A DNA stretch of 64,000 bases from Byssothecium circinans (GCA_010015675.1 ML976985.1:1189576-1253575); one strand, 5' to 3'; shown: positions 10,328 to 22,212, counted from the stretch's first letter. Translations and numbers: made by a program. The notes: generated by a model from the letters alone, not told the origin.

Positions 10328-10344
10328 CCCCCCCCCCCCCCCCC
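10328..10344. repeat. Homopolymer run of 17 C
   Basis: Seventeen consecutive C residues in the 224-bp gap between two convergent genes (stops at 10,138 and 10,363), continuing into an impure C/CCCAT-rich stretch to about 10,365. Length is likely to be unstable and error-prone. Confidence 0.9.
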
Positions 10345-10362
10345 TCCCCATCCCCCACCCCA

Positions 10363-12989
10363 TCACAGACTCATAAGCGCAGCCTGCACCTCCACACTCC
10401 CCACATCCTCCCTCCTCCCCACAAACGCCTTCAGCTCCTGCAACTCGACGCCCTGCCTGCCCTGCAACTTATCCCTCAAATGCTGTCCCTGCAGCATAAA
10501 CAGCTGGCTAACATCAACCAACACCTCCATAGCCTCAGGTTCCAGTTCCTCGCCCGTCGGCCACCCCTTGACAAGATCGACATATCTCCTCATGTCCTTG
10601 GACACCGTGATGCCGCCGAGCAGACTGAATGTGAATTTCAAGAGGTGTGAGAGGATGAGGGCGCGTAGACCCCGGGCGAGCTCGGCGAGGAAGAGGGAGA
10701 GGTTGCGGCCTGTTAGCGCGCCGGATGCTTGCGTTGCGACGCGGGTTAGGAATTGGCATACGGCTTGGCAGGCTGGCGTGTCGTTGGAGGCTTGCATGAG
10801 GTCGATGTCGTCTTTTGGACGGTAGTCTGTTTTCTTTTGCTGCGCGAGCAGTTTGCTGACCCAGTTGAGCGAGGAGGAGAGGGTGAGGTTCAGCACGCTG
10901 GAGAGTTTGGATTCGAGCGTCGACATGGTGAGGTTGATTGATTTCTCGATTTCGCGGCGGATGGTCAGGTTGGGGGTTGCGAGGGGCACGAGGATTGTGG
11001 ACGTGGTGGTTTGGAGGAGGTGGAGGATTGTGGTTATTGTGTTGAGGGCTGGGAGGTGGGTTAGGTCGGGTGGGTTTTTAGAGTTTTCTTGCGCGGCGGC
11101 GTGTTCGGAGGCACTGGGCTTTGTTAGCTGAGATTATTTTTGGAAGGGATGAAGTGACCTACGCGTCAAGGGCTGTCTCGAGATACATCTCGCCCATGTG
11201 TGTTAGTAGGAGATTTAGCAAGTTCTGCACATCTTTTGGCGTGTCGTTCGACGGTGATAGTTCAAGGCCTCGACCCACACCTTCAGCCAACCACTTCAAC
11301 ATCCGCTTAGCGGCCGGTAATGACAACCTTCCATCCTCCTCTGTCGTTTCAATATCCTTCTTCTCGGTCTGGTCTTCTTTGAGCCCAGCAATCCGGATCA
11401 ACATGGCCTTTTGCGTGGGGGGCAGATCGGTGCTGTCTAGTCGCTCCATGTAGGCATCGCGCGTGGAAGCCGCAAGTTCTCGTCCACGCTGTGCAAGCGA
11501 GCCAAAGTAACTCGTTGATGCCATCTTTCTCCGTCGCTCATGGAAGGCCGTGAATTTGAGTAGGAGGGAAGAGTAGAGCTCTTCCAGATTCTTTTTCTCT
11601 CGCTCAATGTATGAGGATCCCACAAAGTATGGTACAAAGAGATCTTCCAGCTGCTGGTCCAAGACGGCCGCAATCTGCGAAGTGACGGGCTCCGGCGCCT
11701 CTGTCAATCCGTGCGACTTCAAGTCGTCCACCAAAGCAGTAATATAACCTCTTGACGCCTGAAGCGACCGCAAAAAGGCAAGGGATGATAACTCGGTAGC
11801 CTTGCCCAGCACCATTTCGAGCCGTTGTTGGATCGACTGTTGGAAGAGTCGCTGGATAAATTTAATCAGCACCTCTTCGTAGTACGGGAACGCTCGTTTG
11901 ATAATTATTGACTCGTCCTGGAGGACAATCTTCACTTCATCTAGCAAAGACTGAAGACTCGGCTCTACACCTGGCGGCTCTGCATCCGGGTCCTGGAGGC
12001 GATCCCATGTCTCAGCATCCCCCGATAGTTCATCCGTGACCAAATTTGTGCGGTCGATGAAGAACGAGTGCTGGTTAACATAAGTCGCGATGACGCTCGC
12101 GCCATCGCTGAAGTCTTTCAAGGTGATGGCACACTCGCGCATTCCATCATAGTTTGGCCGTCTATAGTAATCGTCAAACTTGGCGAGCAAGTCCTGCTCC
12201 AGATTCTCCAGAAACTTCTCAATAATCTCCTTGGTAGGATGTTTTGACCCTGGCGGTCTCCTCTTCGTTCCATTCGGCGCATTCCCATTCACAGCAGAGC
12301 TATCAGGGTTCAATCGCGCACTGATCCTGAGCAGCTGGCGCGCAATCGAGGCACACTCGACGATCTTCCCACGAACTTTCCTATCCTCAAGCGTCTGCAG
12401 CGTTCCTCTCTGGCTAACTTCCTGCCAGCAGATAATCAGGAACTTAGCATCCTTAGCCCTGTTCAACTGCCGATCCAGCTCTTCCAGACGTTCTCCTATA
12501 CGCACAGCGACGTTGCCTCCCGCATCCAGATTCCCGTCATCTGCCCCGCCACCATTGAGCGAGCTGTCCAGCCTCTTAAACCGGTCAATTGCCTGATCTA
12601 GTTTCAGCCCTAGCGAGTTGACGTTCTGGTTGTGCTGAGCTTCGGCTCGTCGCACAGTCGCAGAGAGTTCGTTTTCGCGCTCCTCGAGCTCTTCGGAGAG
12701 TACATTGAGGTGGGTCAGGGCGTGTTCGAAGGATCGGATGAGGGGCTTTGGGTCGAATTGTCGTTGGGTGCCGGATAAGCCAGAGCTGCGGGAGGCGGGT
12801 ATGGCGCTGTCGGAGAGAGTCTCGATGAAGTCTTTGACTATGAAGCCTTTGTTCTTTACGCTGTCAGCATGTAAACCTATATGAGAGTAAAGATCATACA
12901 GAGAAATCTTCCAGTGTGAATGTGAAGGCGCGGCTGCGCGAGCTCTGGGTCGAGAGCAGGGACGTCGAGTCCGCACGGGGACGAGACAT
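10363..12989 (-). CDS. SEC10: Exocyst complex component Sec10
   Basis: Three exons on the minus strand: 12,989-12,900, 12,853-11,163 and 11,113-10,363, giving 843 residues, close to the usual fungal Sec10 length. Introns are 46 and 49 nt; the second has donor GTAGGT and a CTAAC branch site. Sec10 tethers secretory vesicles at growing plasma membrane as one of the eight exocyst subunits. The N-terminus has FTLEDFSNKGFIVKDFIETLSDSA, typical of ascomycete Sec10, then a heptad-rich coiled coil (about residues 85-170) and the helical Sec10 domain. QQSIQQRLEMVLGKATELS and the C-terminal HLLKFTFSLLGGITVSKDM are characteristic. Recyclin-1 shares the C-terminal fold but not this N-terminus. The ATG at 12,989 gives MSRPRADST and is preferred to the in-frame extension that would read through intron 1. 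Confidence 0.92.
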
Positions 12990-13559
12990 TGCAGACGCTA
13001 CCGGAGGAGCATGGGAGCGTATCAACGAGCACAATGTAGACACGTAGAACCAGGGGAGGGGTGAGAGGAAGCTATGGGAGGCTCTGCAGTAGTCTAGCGT
13101 ATGTATGCGGAGGTTCGGAGGTGATGCTGGAGGTCACCAAGCCGGCCAGGGCCTCTAAACGAAGTGCAGCAGTGCTGTGGCTTGTGGCGCCCCCCGCGTC
13201 GGAGGTGCGTGTCGAGCCCTGAGATGATGACCAACTCTGTACTACATTCCCGCCATGAAGCCACCATCTTCCACACATGGGCTACAGCACACATCAGCAG
13301 TTGCGTCTGCAACACGCAATCGCCTCTCGCGGCATGGCTGAGCAGGTCAGCGGTCGCGCTTGGCGACCACCTACCCCGGACGCCACACACACCAGCCTCT
13401 CAAACTTTAACGTTCGTCCAACAACCCTTCAAATAACAGGGAGCCCGCATACGACGTGTCGTCATAACCGGTATTGTCCAAGCAAAAGAGACATCACACA
13501 ATTGCCCCGTCTCAATTGAACACCTACGACAAGCAGAAAGACAGTCTACCTCCTCCACC

Positions 13560-14750
13560 ATGGCCTCCACAGGCATCCCAGCAAAAGAAATACTAGCCTT
13601 CCGCCGCAACACCCTCAACGGCCGCCCCCTCAGCGCCAGCGAGCGCGAAGCCCTCCTGAAACCCTACCTCCCCCCCGAATCCGACTCCTCGAACCCTCCC
13701 TCACGCCGTCCCTCCACCAAATCAAGACCCAAACCAAGACCAAGACCCAGCCGTGTCCGCAACCTCCTCCACATCCTCATCTACCAAACCATCTCGTTCC
13801 TCTTCAGCGTCTTCTTCCGCTTCCGCCGCTCATGGCACCTCTTCTGGTACAAAATCCGCGCCGTCATGGGCCACCACCACCACACGCCCGAATGGATCGT
13901 CAACGACGTGAAGAACATGCAACAACTACCCAAGCACCTAAGCGTGGTGCTGGATTACAACGAGAGCGATGAGGATCAGGGGACGGCCGGATTGGAAGGC
14001 TTGATCAACGATGTTTGCGAGATTGCGGCGTGGACGGCATCGGCGGGGATTCCCATGTTGAGTGTGTATGAGAGGACTGGTACGTTTTTTCTTTCCCCTT
14101 CTCTAGTAGATGTATACCTAGGGCATTCGAGCGTGGCAATCCTCCCAAAGCCTTTACACTAACAAAATCCTTCCCAGGAATCCTCAAAAACTACCACTCC
14201 CACACCGGAAACGCCATCCAAAGCACCCTCCAAACCTACTTCGGCACCGGCCGCCGCCCCACCGTCACCGTGAAAGCCCCGCACATGAACTCCTACACGC
14301 CCCCCTCCACACCCCCAAACAACAGCGACACAACCCCACGACCACACCTCACCGTGCTCCTCCTGTCCGAACTCGACGGCCGTGCCACCATCGTCGACCT
14401 CACGCGCACGCTGACCGACATGGCGCAGAAGGAGGGTTTGAGCGTCGAACACGTCGATGCTGGCTTGATTGACGACCAGTTGAATCACCATATTAGTACG
14501 GAGCCGGATCTGCTGGTGCTGTTTGGGCCGACGGTTGTGTTGAGGGGGTATCCGCCGTGGCAGTTGAGGCTGACGGAGATTTTGTGAGTTATTTACTTTA
14601 CCCTGTGTAGCTCGCCTCACGGGTATCCCTTTCGTATGGCTATGCTGACTTTGTGCCAGCCATCTCCCTGATAACAAGGGCGTCAACTACCAAGTTTTCC
14701 TCCAGGCGTTGAGGAGATTCGGCAAGGCAGAGTTCCGCGTGGGGCGGTAG
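13560..14750 (+). CDS. NUS1: NUS1, regulatory subunit of cis-prenyltransferase (dehydrodolichyl diphosphate synthase complex)
   Basis: Exons 13,560-14,079, 14,178-14,583 and 14,660-14,750 give 338 residues. NUS1 (the Nogo-B receptor homologue) pairs with the catalytic cis-prenyltransferase RER2/SRT1 in the ER membrane to make the dolichol backbone for N-glycosylation. Visible features: a basic, Pro/Arg-rich N-terminus, a hydrophobic segment at about residues 66-90, the LSVVLDYNE block, the IPMLSVYERTGILK block, PPWQLRLTEI, and a C-terminus ending FRVGR. That ending carries the RxG motif that NUS1 subunits contribute to the active site. The catalytic Asp motif of true cis-prenyltransferases is absent, as expected. 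The ATG lies in a good context (CACCATGG). Confidence 0.9.
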
Positions 14751-15210
14751 GGGTGGTTTCCAGGTCAGTGACAGGCTTGTTTTACGTCTTGCGTATTTAT
14801 ATCGTTATACCCGTTTCAAACACACCTGATAGTTCATGAACGTGAACGATATCAACTGAACTATGGCTCTTACCCACCATTATGGTCACGTATCGTTGTT
14901 AGTGTATGCCATATGAATCGCACTTGAACGGCAAGCCCACGGTCCATCTGCTGCTCTCATTCACAACACCACAAGTCATTTAGATTCATATTCACCACCC
15001 CTCATTACCAATGGTGGATCGCGACTGTGGGAGGAATCGTTTCTTATGTAGTTGGTGCTACACCGCCCTCATGCTCGCCGTGAATACCGTTTGCTCCACG
15101 CAAGACGAAAGCGCAGTCATGATGCACCTAACACCTTTATTCGTGGAAGGTCATGAAGTACATTTTCTCCGCCCCACGAAAGAACCCATGCAACCGAGGA
15201 CCCAGACCAA
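14751..15210. other. Intergenic between nus1 and rps15 (convergent)
   Basis: 460 bases holding the two 3' untranslated regions; no frame or repeat was recognised. Confidence 0.4.
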
Positions 15211-16004
15211 TTACTTGAGAGGAATGAAACGGGAAGAGTGGGTGGCACCGATACCCGGCCTTCCGTGCTTGACAGGCTTGCTGCGAGATTGTTAGCCTTC
15301 ATTATAAAGCTCCGGTGCTTGGATGTGCGACGTACTATGAGATGGAGAACTCAGCGAGGTAGTGACCAACCATCTCGGGCTTGATCTCGACCTGGTTGAA
15401 CTCCTTGCCCGAGTAGATGCCGATGACGCTGCCAATCATCTCGGGCACGACAATCATGTCACGGAGGTGCGTCTTGACGAGGTCGGGCTTCTCGTTGGGC
15501 TTGGCCTCTTGCTTGGACTTTCGGAGCTTCTTGATGAGGCCCATGGGCTTGCGCTTCAGACCGCGGTTGAACCTACGGCGGGCACGGGCGTGGACGAGGT
15601 CGCGGAGTTCCTCGGAGGAGAGGTCGAGGAGTCTATCAACGTCAATTTCATGTCCATTGCAAGCCAGTATTTTCGTTGGGATTTTTGGAACCGCAGGATG
15701 GGTAACGTACTGGTCAAGGTCGACTCCACGGTAGGAAAACTTGCGGAAGGCTCTCTTCTTCTTGAGCTCTGCGAACTGTCAGCCATCCGCCACCTCAAGT
15801 CCCGTAACCCCCGATTCCGCCAACTGCGCGCACAATATCGAGTTTTCTTCTTCGGCGGTGCGTGGTGGAGTGAAGGTCGGAGGATCGCAAAGGGTTGCAA
15901 GGGAATGGAGCGTACCGGCAGCCTCTTCGGCGTTCTGTGTCGCTGTTAGCAGGCGCGCAAGCAATGTATCGAATTCCAACACGTACGTAGTTCTCGTCAG
16001 CCAT
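15211..16004 (-). CDS. RPS15: 40S ribosomal protein S15 (uS19)
   Basis: Five exons on the minus strand: 16,004-15,987, 15,934-15,916, 15,768-15,711, 15,632-15,336 and 15,280-15,211, making 153 residues, the normal length for fungal uS19. The protein starts [20 protein letters not shown] and continues [15 protein letters not shown], the [14 protein letters not shown] block, [13 protein letters not shown], and ends HSSRFIPLK. uS19 sits in the head of the small subunit near the decoding and A-site region. The many short introns clustered at the 5' end, with an exon of only 19 nt, are typical of fungal ribosomal protein genes. For intron 3 the acceptor TTCGCAG was chosen because it restores AAELKKKR. 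Confidence 0.95.
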
Positions 16005-16538
16005 GTTTGCGGTTTGTCGAAGTACTGGACGGGAGACTTCGAGGGCGCGGGGTTGTTGTGGTCGGAGTGATGGAGATGTTGTCGATGTGGTGGTTCCTCA
16101 ATTTCGCAGTGCGGCACTTCGGTTAAGCGTAGCACGTGACTCTAGCGCCTTGGCATATATCTTGAGATCATGTCCAGTTCAGACGCGTCTCGAAATATGT
16201 CAAAGATTGAATGAGAATGAATGACTCTGAATTGGACATGATGAAACGACGAAGCTCAACAAAAAGCGGGGTGCAACGATTCTTCAACCCGGAGAATCAC
16301 AGATATCGAGCATTTCACAGGTCACACATAGAATTCCAACCAAAAGTAACTTGGGGGTGCATGTCTTCATTAAGATATCCTAGTAGCAGATATATGCTAG
16401 CCGCATGTGACCTCCGTAGCCCTTGATAGCGCGCTCAAAACCGCCCAAAGTCCCATTCCCATTCCATGCGGCGTGAAGCCCGTGGATGCAGAGGTGACGC
16501 TGTCGTTTCTCGTTGCCGGTTGAGGGTTGACGAAGCGC
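16005..16538. other. Promoter of rps15 and 3' end of rpp2
   Basis: 534 bases between two minus-strand ribosomal protein genes. It contains the upstream region of rps15; short frames here have no support. Confidence 0.4.
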
Positions 16539-16976
16539 TTAGTCGAACAGACCGAAGCCCATGTCATCGTCGCTCTCTTCTTTCTCTTTTCACGTGTTAG
16601 ATTGACACTGACGGTGGCATGCAAGTAGTGTGCAACTTACCCTCTTCCTTCTCCTCAGCCTTGGTCTCCTCAGCAGCAGCACCGGCAGCGGCACCACCAG
16701 AGGCAGCAGCGGCACCGCCGCCGCCAGACGGAACGGAGGCGAGCTTGGAGGATCCCTCGGCGATCAGCTCGTTGATGTCCTTGCCCTTGAGCTCAGAGAG
16801 GAGCTTGTCGAGGCGCTCCTGGTCGACATCGATGCCGACAGACTCGAGGACGCCCTAGAACATGTATTAGCTTATATTAATATATGCGCCAAAGATGCTC
16901 TCACCTTGATGTCTGAGTCGCTCGGGGAGGTGTTTCCACCAAGACCGAGGAGTAGGTAGGCGGCGAGGTACTTCAT
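16539..16976 (-). CDS. RPP2: 60S acidic ribosomal protein P2
   Basis: Exons 16,976-16,905, 16,854-16,641 and 16,585-16,539 encode 110 residues. P2 pairs with P1 on the P0 stalk of the large subunit and recruits elongation factors. The N-terminus [15 protein letters not shown] is diagnostic of P2, followed by [17 protein letters not shown], a Gly/Ala-rich hinge, and the universal acidic tail [12 protein letters not shown]. The last intron (55 nt) splits the acidic tail. Confidence 0.95.
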
Positions 16977-17442
16977 TTTGAGAGTTGTGGTAAAAGTCGT
17001 GGATAGGAACAGGAGCACAATCGATTTAACCTTTGTAAGTCAGTACAAGAGATTCTATTCGAAATTGGGGGCGTAGATACCGTTTGAACGGAGACTGAAG
17101 CTTCAAGTTCTCGTTGTGGTTGCAGTTGAAGTAAAGTTCGAAGCGCGAAATTGTCTGTGGTGGGGACAGCCTAGCGAGGCGCGCTAATGGCAGAGTCTTG
17201 GCATCGCGGCCCGATGCAATTCCGACCGGGCGTGCTTCTCTAACAAGAGCGCGCCACCCTTCACTGCTGCGTCGTCTGCGTGTCCTCTACCATATAAAGG
17301 CCGGCGCTGCCTTCGCTCCCCGCCTCTGCCCACCACATTCTTCATCACTTCTCCCCCGGTCGGTTACCCCGAAGTATGCACGGCTGGCTCGACCGGCCAC
17401 AAGACCAGGAGCGTTGAGTATAATCGTTATCTATCGCCCCCC
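16977..17442. promoter_or_regulatory. Divergent promoter between rpp2 and spt2
   Basis: 466 bases separate the two divergent start codons. A TATAAA at 17,293-17,298 lies 150 bases upstream of the spt2 ATG. The rpp2 side has pyrimidine/purine-rich leader sequence. Regulatory proteins cannot be named from the sequence. Confidence 0.45.
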
Positions 17443-18639
17443 ATGAGCGTGCGTAACCCGTCCCAAGGTTTACCATGTCTAGGCTGACTTTGCCAGCTCT
17501 TCAAAGATATCATCTCTCAGATCGGCCAGCCCGCGTCCAACCCGTCTCCCGCGCCCCCTACAATCCAGAGACTAGCCTCAGGACCGCCTAGGCCTGTTCC
17601 CAAACCTGCCCCGCGCACGGTGACGCCAGTGAATGGTGCACCAGACCCGCAGGGTCTCAAGCGCAAAGCATCGGGAACGATAGAAAATGCGCAGGTCAAA
17701 ACGCAGCGCAAAGATGCGCCTGCTCCCCCTCGGCAGCCGAACGCCGCAGCCCGAAACGCCCCGTCTCCCGCGACCACGAAACCGAGCCTGTCCGTCTCAA
17801 CGACCATGCCATATCGAGGAACTGCAGGATTGGGGGCTTCAAAGCCTACATCTACACCGCTGAAGAGGCCCAGCCCACAAAATGGCACTCCTACAACAGC
17901 TTCCAAACCAGCGGCCCCCGCTCCGAAACCGGCGATGTCGAAAGCTAGTGTTTCCAGCCCGAGTGTGGGAGCCCCGGCCCCCGCGAAGAAGACCGGTGGC
18001 TACATGGCTATGCTTGCGAAAGCGAAAGAGAAGGATCAGACAAAACCTGTCGCTCCGCCTATCAAAATAGAGCCCACCAAGATCCTGACGAAGAAGGAGC
18101 GATTAGAAGCAAAAGCATTAGCCAAAGGAAAAAAGCCCGCCGTTGGAACTCCAGCCAAGACCACAAACGGCAAGCCTGACAGCGTGAAGGAAGCGCGCAA
18201 ACCTGCTCCCACCGGTTACCAAGGAACAGCCCGTCCCGGTTCCACACCGGCGCCCGCGAAGAAAGCTGTCCCTCTAGCGTACAAGGGAACTGCCAGACCA
18301 GCGAGTACTGCGGGATCTGCTGGAAGGCCCGCAGTATCAGCTGCGAAGCCAAAGTCGAAGTTCCGCAACGAGTACGCACGATGGTCCGAAGACGAGGATG
18401 ACGATGTAGATGAGGAAGAAGAGGAGGACGAGCAAGACGATTCTGGCTCTGAAGACATGGAGGGTGGAACGTTCTGGGATCTAGAAAACGAGGAAGCCGC
18501 GTCACTCAAGGTTGCCAAGAAAGAGGATGCAGAGGCCCTTGCCGAGGAGAACAGACTCAAACGTCTAAAGGAGGAACGCAAGAGGAAGCTGGCAGCACTG
18601 AGCAAGTCGGCTGCGGGCAAGAAGCGTTCTCTGTATTAG
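17443..18639 (+). CDS. SPT2: SPT2-type chromatin protein (histone H3-H4 chaperone)
   Basis: A six-base first exon (ATG AGC at 17,443-17,448), a 48-nt intron and one long exon from 17,497 give 382 residues starting MSLFKDIISQIGQP. SPT2 proteins bind DNA and H3-H4 during transcription. The body is Pro/Ala/Lys-rich and low complexity with repeated GTARP motifs (TGYQGTARPG, AYKGTARPA). The diagnostic part is at the end: an acidic run at about residues 296-325 with DDDVDEEEEED, then ED-MEGGTFWDLENEEAAS, then a Lys/Arg-rich helix to the last residue. Taking the first in-frame ATG after the intron (17,620) would lose the conserved LFKDIISQI start, so the tiny first exon is preferred. Confidence 0.85.
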
Positions 18640-19260
18640 GGGCGTACAGTTGCGTGGTGATCCAGAGTTAAGTCAAGAGACGTAGACAAGTCGCATGGGT
18701 GGTATCTGTGGTAATAACTGTGCACGTTCGATCGGTCTGATTTGGGAGTTATATGGAAACGCTACACGGCATACCTCATCGGTTCGGCGTTGATTGTGCA
18801 TTATTTGACTGCATAGCTATGGTGCTTGAGGGAAGACAATTATGTTTTTGTCCCTAGCGACAACGCCTTCTGACGGGTATATTGGGTATCACGGGTGAGT
18901 GACAACTACTGTATGTGGCAGTTGGTGATGAGTGTAGAATTCAATCCATCTCCGCATATTACGATATCTAGTGCTTGAACATCACAGTGTGGATTCTTGA
19001 TCGGTGAATAAACTTCTCAATGGGATACCATTCAGTCTTCCCCGGTCGTTGGCAGCTTGTAAGGTTTGGAAGACGGATGCAGATCACTGGTTGGAAAGAC
19101 AACAGCGCACAACAAACGATGTGAAGCAACCAACACGTCTGACCATCAAACTTCACACCGCATCTCTTCGCCCTTCTATATCTTTCCCCATCCATGTCTA
19201 ATTACTCTACCATACGAAACGTCTTGCTCCATCAGTGCGTCGTCTAAGTGATTTCCCACC
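18640..19260. other. Intergenic, nothing recognised
   Basis: 621 bases holding the 3' region of spt2 and the probable promoter of the gene at 19,261. No repeat or RNA gene was seen. Confidence 0.4.
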
Positions 19261-22212
19261 ATGACGCCCATAGAGTACATCAAACACCCCTTCGACAAAG
19301 CCAAGCGCCGCGCCTCCAAAGAATCCGAAGAAGAGGAGCAAGCCATCAAAGAAAAAGCCGACGCCGAAGCACAGGAAAGAGCTGATAGTCGAGCAGCTCA
19401 TCAGCACGACGAGTGGGATGCGGAGCATAAGTACTTCGATGACAGGGGGTTACCCGTGCTGCTTGATCGCGGAAAGCCGAGTGCATCACAGGTGGTGACA
19501 GATTGGGTATTTTGGAACAGCGTACTGTTGAAGGGAAAAGATGACAACGTGAAATCTGGCAGGTTCTCGAGAGGATCGAGGGGATTTGGGGGATACGATG
19601 TTTTGAGTCAGGGGAAATATGGAGGGACTGTGGAGGAGGATGAGGGGTATGGGGCCGATAGTGAGGTGAATTTGAAGAGCATCGCGAGGAAAAGTGGGAG
19701 GTATGAGGGGATCAGTAAGAAAGGGAAGGAGAGGGCGCGAGAGTCCATGTACGAGTTTCAGCAACCTCCACGCGACGATCTCGAATCGAGAGTGGCTACT
19801 AGACCGGTGAGCTATCCTCCGGATAGATTCTCGGGGCCGGAGTTGGTGTATACGGAGTCTCCGGTGAACTTGGATTCGGGGTATGAAAGCCATCCGCTTG
19901 TCGAGCTTGACTCTCCTAGTTTATACCCGGATCCCCTACATGCACAAGATCGACGAGAAGAGATCCAGCAACACCATGCAAGAGAGACAGAGTCGGATCG
20001 AGACCTCTACGATAATGATATAACGCCCACATCAACCCCGACGCCAGAACTTCAGCATGAAGAAGCTAGAAATGAAAGCGAGTATTTCACATTCCGACCT
20101 CATTCAATACGTACAGCAAGCTCCGCAACATTCAACTCCACGGACGCTCTCCCAACCGATGAAACAATCCTCATATACGGCTCCCCGGGCCATCGACGCC
20201 GCATCCTCCCTCAGGCGTCTCGGACTGCGCAAACATCTACACCATCACCAACTCCTCGTCCTCCTCCTCCTCCTCCTCTGAGATCACGACGTCGTCTATC
20301 TGCAGAAGCTCTCTCGCTAGCGTCTTCATCATCTTCGCCAACTCCATCTACACCGCCACCGATATCACGACCTCGTCTATCTCCAGAGGCTCTTTCTCTA
20401 GGGTCCTTGTCGACCCCATCTCCGCCGCTAAGGTCACCTCATCGGCCAACGTACCATTACCATCACCATCACCGACCCCAATACCCCCAGGCTAGACCTC
20501 GAACCCAGTGCCAAGACCCCTCCATAGCCACTGGGCCTGATTATCCCGTCCTCCCTCCCCGCCCGTACCCCAGAGAAGAAGATCCCCTGACATGGAACCA
20601 AACACTCAACTTCATTGTGAACGAAGGGACTGTAGATCCAACAATGGTGGAAGCAGTGCGTGACCGAGCAGAACATAGTAAAGAAACCAATGGAGATGCA
20701 ACGCAAGGGAAGGTCAGTGCAATCAATATAGGCTTAGTGCCTAACTTCTCGTATCCGGCTAGGTGGGCTCGTTGGCATGATAAATGGCACGCTGAGGGGA
20801 TTCTGAGAGGCGGCGACGACGAGGAGGAGAGTTTCGAAGGAGCTTCACGACATGGTTCAGAGGGACATGAGTTAGAGGCAGAGCAAATGTCCACAACTCC
20901 AGAGGACACCATGCACAGCCATGAAAAAACCCAACAACAACTCGTCAACGGCGTATCATCAGACTACTACTCTCCCTCCTCCAGCATCATGAAGCTTAAA
21001 TTCGGCTTCGATCCGTCGTCCACGCAAACTTCTAGCGAAAGTTCCCGGGTTCCAAATCCCCGTGAAACATCCTCCCCTAGTCTGAGCGAGATATGCCATC
21101 ATTACCATACCGAGCAAGGAGAGCCCTCAGCCCCACCCTTACCACACCGCTCGTCTCCCACAAATACCCTCTCCCGCCAACTCGCCCACCTCGCTAAAAA
21201 GAAACAATACTACAAATCCCACCTCAGCGCCGCCCTCGACAGCCTAACCGCCTGCAAAGGACGCATCCGCCAACTCGAATCCAAGAACGCCTTCCTCTCC
21301 GAAGAAATCGACCTCACACGCTACGGAAACCGCACCTTCAAAAAAGAAAACGACATCCTTCGCGAGGAAAACGAATACCTATGGGATGCATTAACGTTCA
21401 GCCAGGACAAGTTAAAGGCAGCGTTTGATAGAGAAAATGCGGTTCTGGGCATGATGTGCGGTTTTATGGAACGGCAGGAGAAGCGGGAAACGATGCAGAC
21501 GGAGGGTTTGCTGATGAAGGATGTTTTCGGGGAGTTGGGGTGCGAGTGCGTGGGGGAGACGAAGGCGCGGCTGAAGAGAGAGAAGAGGGCGTGGGAGAGG
21601 GGTGAGAGTCCGGATCGGAGACAGGACGGGGGAGCGAAAACGAAAGCGAGCAAGGAACGTATGAGGGCGGAGAAGGAGAGGAAGAAGAAGGTGGCGAGAA
21701 GGTCTTCACGGGCGAGTGTCAGATCGCATTTCTCGGGACGTTCGCTTCGTCCTACGCTCGCGCGTGTGAGGTCGTATCTCTCCTTTTCTAGATCTGCAAA
21801 GAGGCCAAAACCGCCTACGCATTATGATCCGCAAACAGCATCGTTCTACGCTACTCCTTCTCGCCCGCCTTCTCCTTCCTCTTCTCATCGGTTATCGCCT
21901 ACAGACTCCTTTGCGACAGCAACGCGAGCGGGTACAGATGCCACGCTCAGTCCGCAAGATGTGGCAAAGCTGAAAAGAATGCCTCCGGAGAAGTTCCCGA
22001 CTGTGATGGAGGAGGTTGAGGCTTTACTTACGTTTGCGGATGTGCATGGGAGGAGGTTGGTGGAGGATTATGAGGATGTTGTGGAGAAGATGGAGAGATG
22101 TAGACATATTAAGGATAGGAGGAGACGGTGGGAGGATAGGTTGAGGAGGCTCTTTGAGGGGGAGGATGTTGAGGGGGAGGAGTTGGTGGAAGATGGGCAA
22201 AGTGGGGAGTGA
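19261..22212 (+). CDS. Large low-complexity coiled-coil protein of unknown function
   Basis: One exon, 983 residues, with the ATG in a strong context (CCACCATGAC). I do not recognise a family. The N-terminal 90 residues are charged and helical and include HDEWDAEHKYFDDRGLPVLL. Residues about 300-420 are Ser/Pro-rich with a poly-Pro run and a HYHHHH tract. A clear coiled coil spans about residues 635-745 (KNAFLSEEIDL...KKENDILREENEYLW). A strongly basic Lys/Arg stretch lies at about 777-830, and a second helical charged segment runs from about 890 to the end. The layout suggests a scaffold or cytoskeleton-associated protein, but that is only a guess. No intron is needed and no RIP damage is visible. 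Confidence 0.75.
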   Translation: MTPIEYIKHPFDKAKRRASKESEEEEQAIKEKADAEAQERADSRAAHQHDEWDAEHKYFDDRGLPVLLDRGKPSASQVVTDWVFWNSVLLKGKDDNVKSGRFSRGSRGFGGYDVLSQGKYGGTVEEDEGYGADSEVNLKSIARKSGRYEGISKKGKERARESMYEFQQPPRDDLESRVATRPVSYPPDRFSGPELVYTESPVNLDSGYESHPLVELDSPSLYPDPLHAQDRREEIQQHHARETESDRDLYDNDITPTSTPTPELQHEEARNESEYFTFRPHSIRTASSATFNSTDALPTDETILIYGSPGHRRRILPQASRTAQTSTPSPTPRPPPPPPLRSRRRLSAEALSLASSSSSPTPSTPPPISRPRLSPEALSLGSLSTPSPPLRSPHRPTYHYHHHHRPQYPQARPRTQCQDPSIATGPDYPVLPPRPYPREEDPLTWNQTLNFIVNEGTVDPTMVEAVRDRAEHSKETNGDATQGKVSAINIGLVPNFSYPARWARWHDKWHAEGILRGGDDEEESFEGASRHGSEGHELEAEQMSTTPEDTMHSHEKTQQQLVNGVSSDYYSPSSSIMKLKFGFDPSSTQTSSESSRVPNPRETSSPSLSEICHHYHTEQGEPSAPPLPHRSSPTNTLSRQLAHLAKKKQYYKSHLSAALDSLTACKGRIRQLESKNAFLSEEIDLTRYGNRTFKKENDILREENEYLWDALTFSQDKLKAAFDRENAVLGMMCGFMERQEKRETMQTEGLLMKDVFGELGCECVGETKARLKREKRAWERGESPDRRQDGGAKTKASKERMRAEKERKKKVARRSSRASVRSHFSGRSLRPTLARVRSYLSFSRSAKRPKPPTHYDPQTASFYATPSRPPSPSSSHRLSPTDSFATATRAGTDATLSPQDVAKLKRMPPEKFPTVMEEVEALLTFADVHGRRLVEDYEDVVEKMERCRHIKDRRRRWEDRLRRLFEGEDVEGEELVEDGQSGE

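Noticed and set aside
10363..12989. Alternative identities Exo70 and recyclin-1 for the exocyst-like gene
   Set aside because: The KDFIETLSD N-terminus and the long Sec10-type helical body fit Sec10; recyclin-1 would have an F-box at the start.
16619..16959. Two plus-strand frames with Ala/Ser-rich or Glu/Leu-rich translations
   Set aside because: Both are antisense to exons 1 and 2 of the ribosomal P2 gene.
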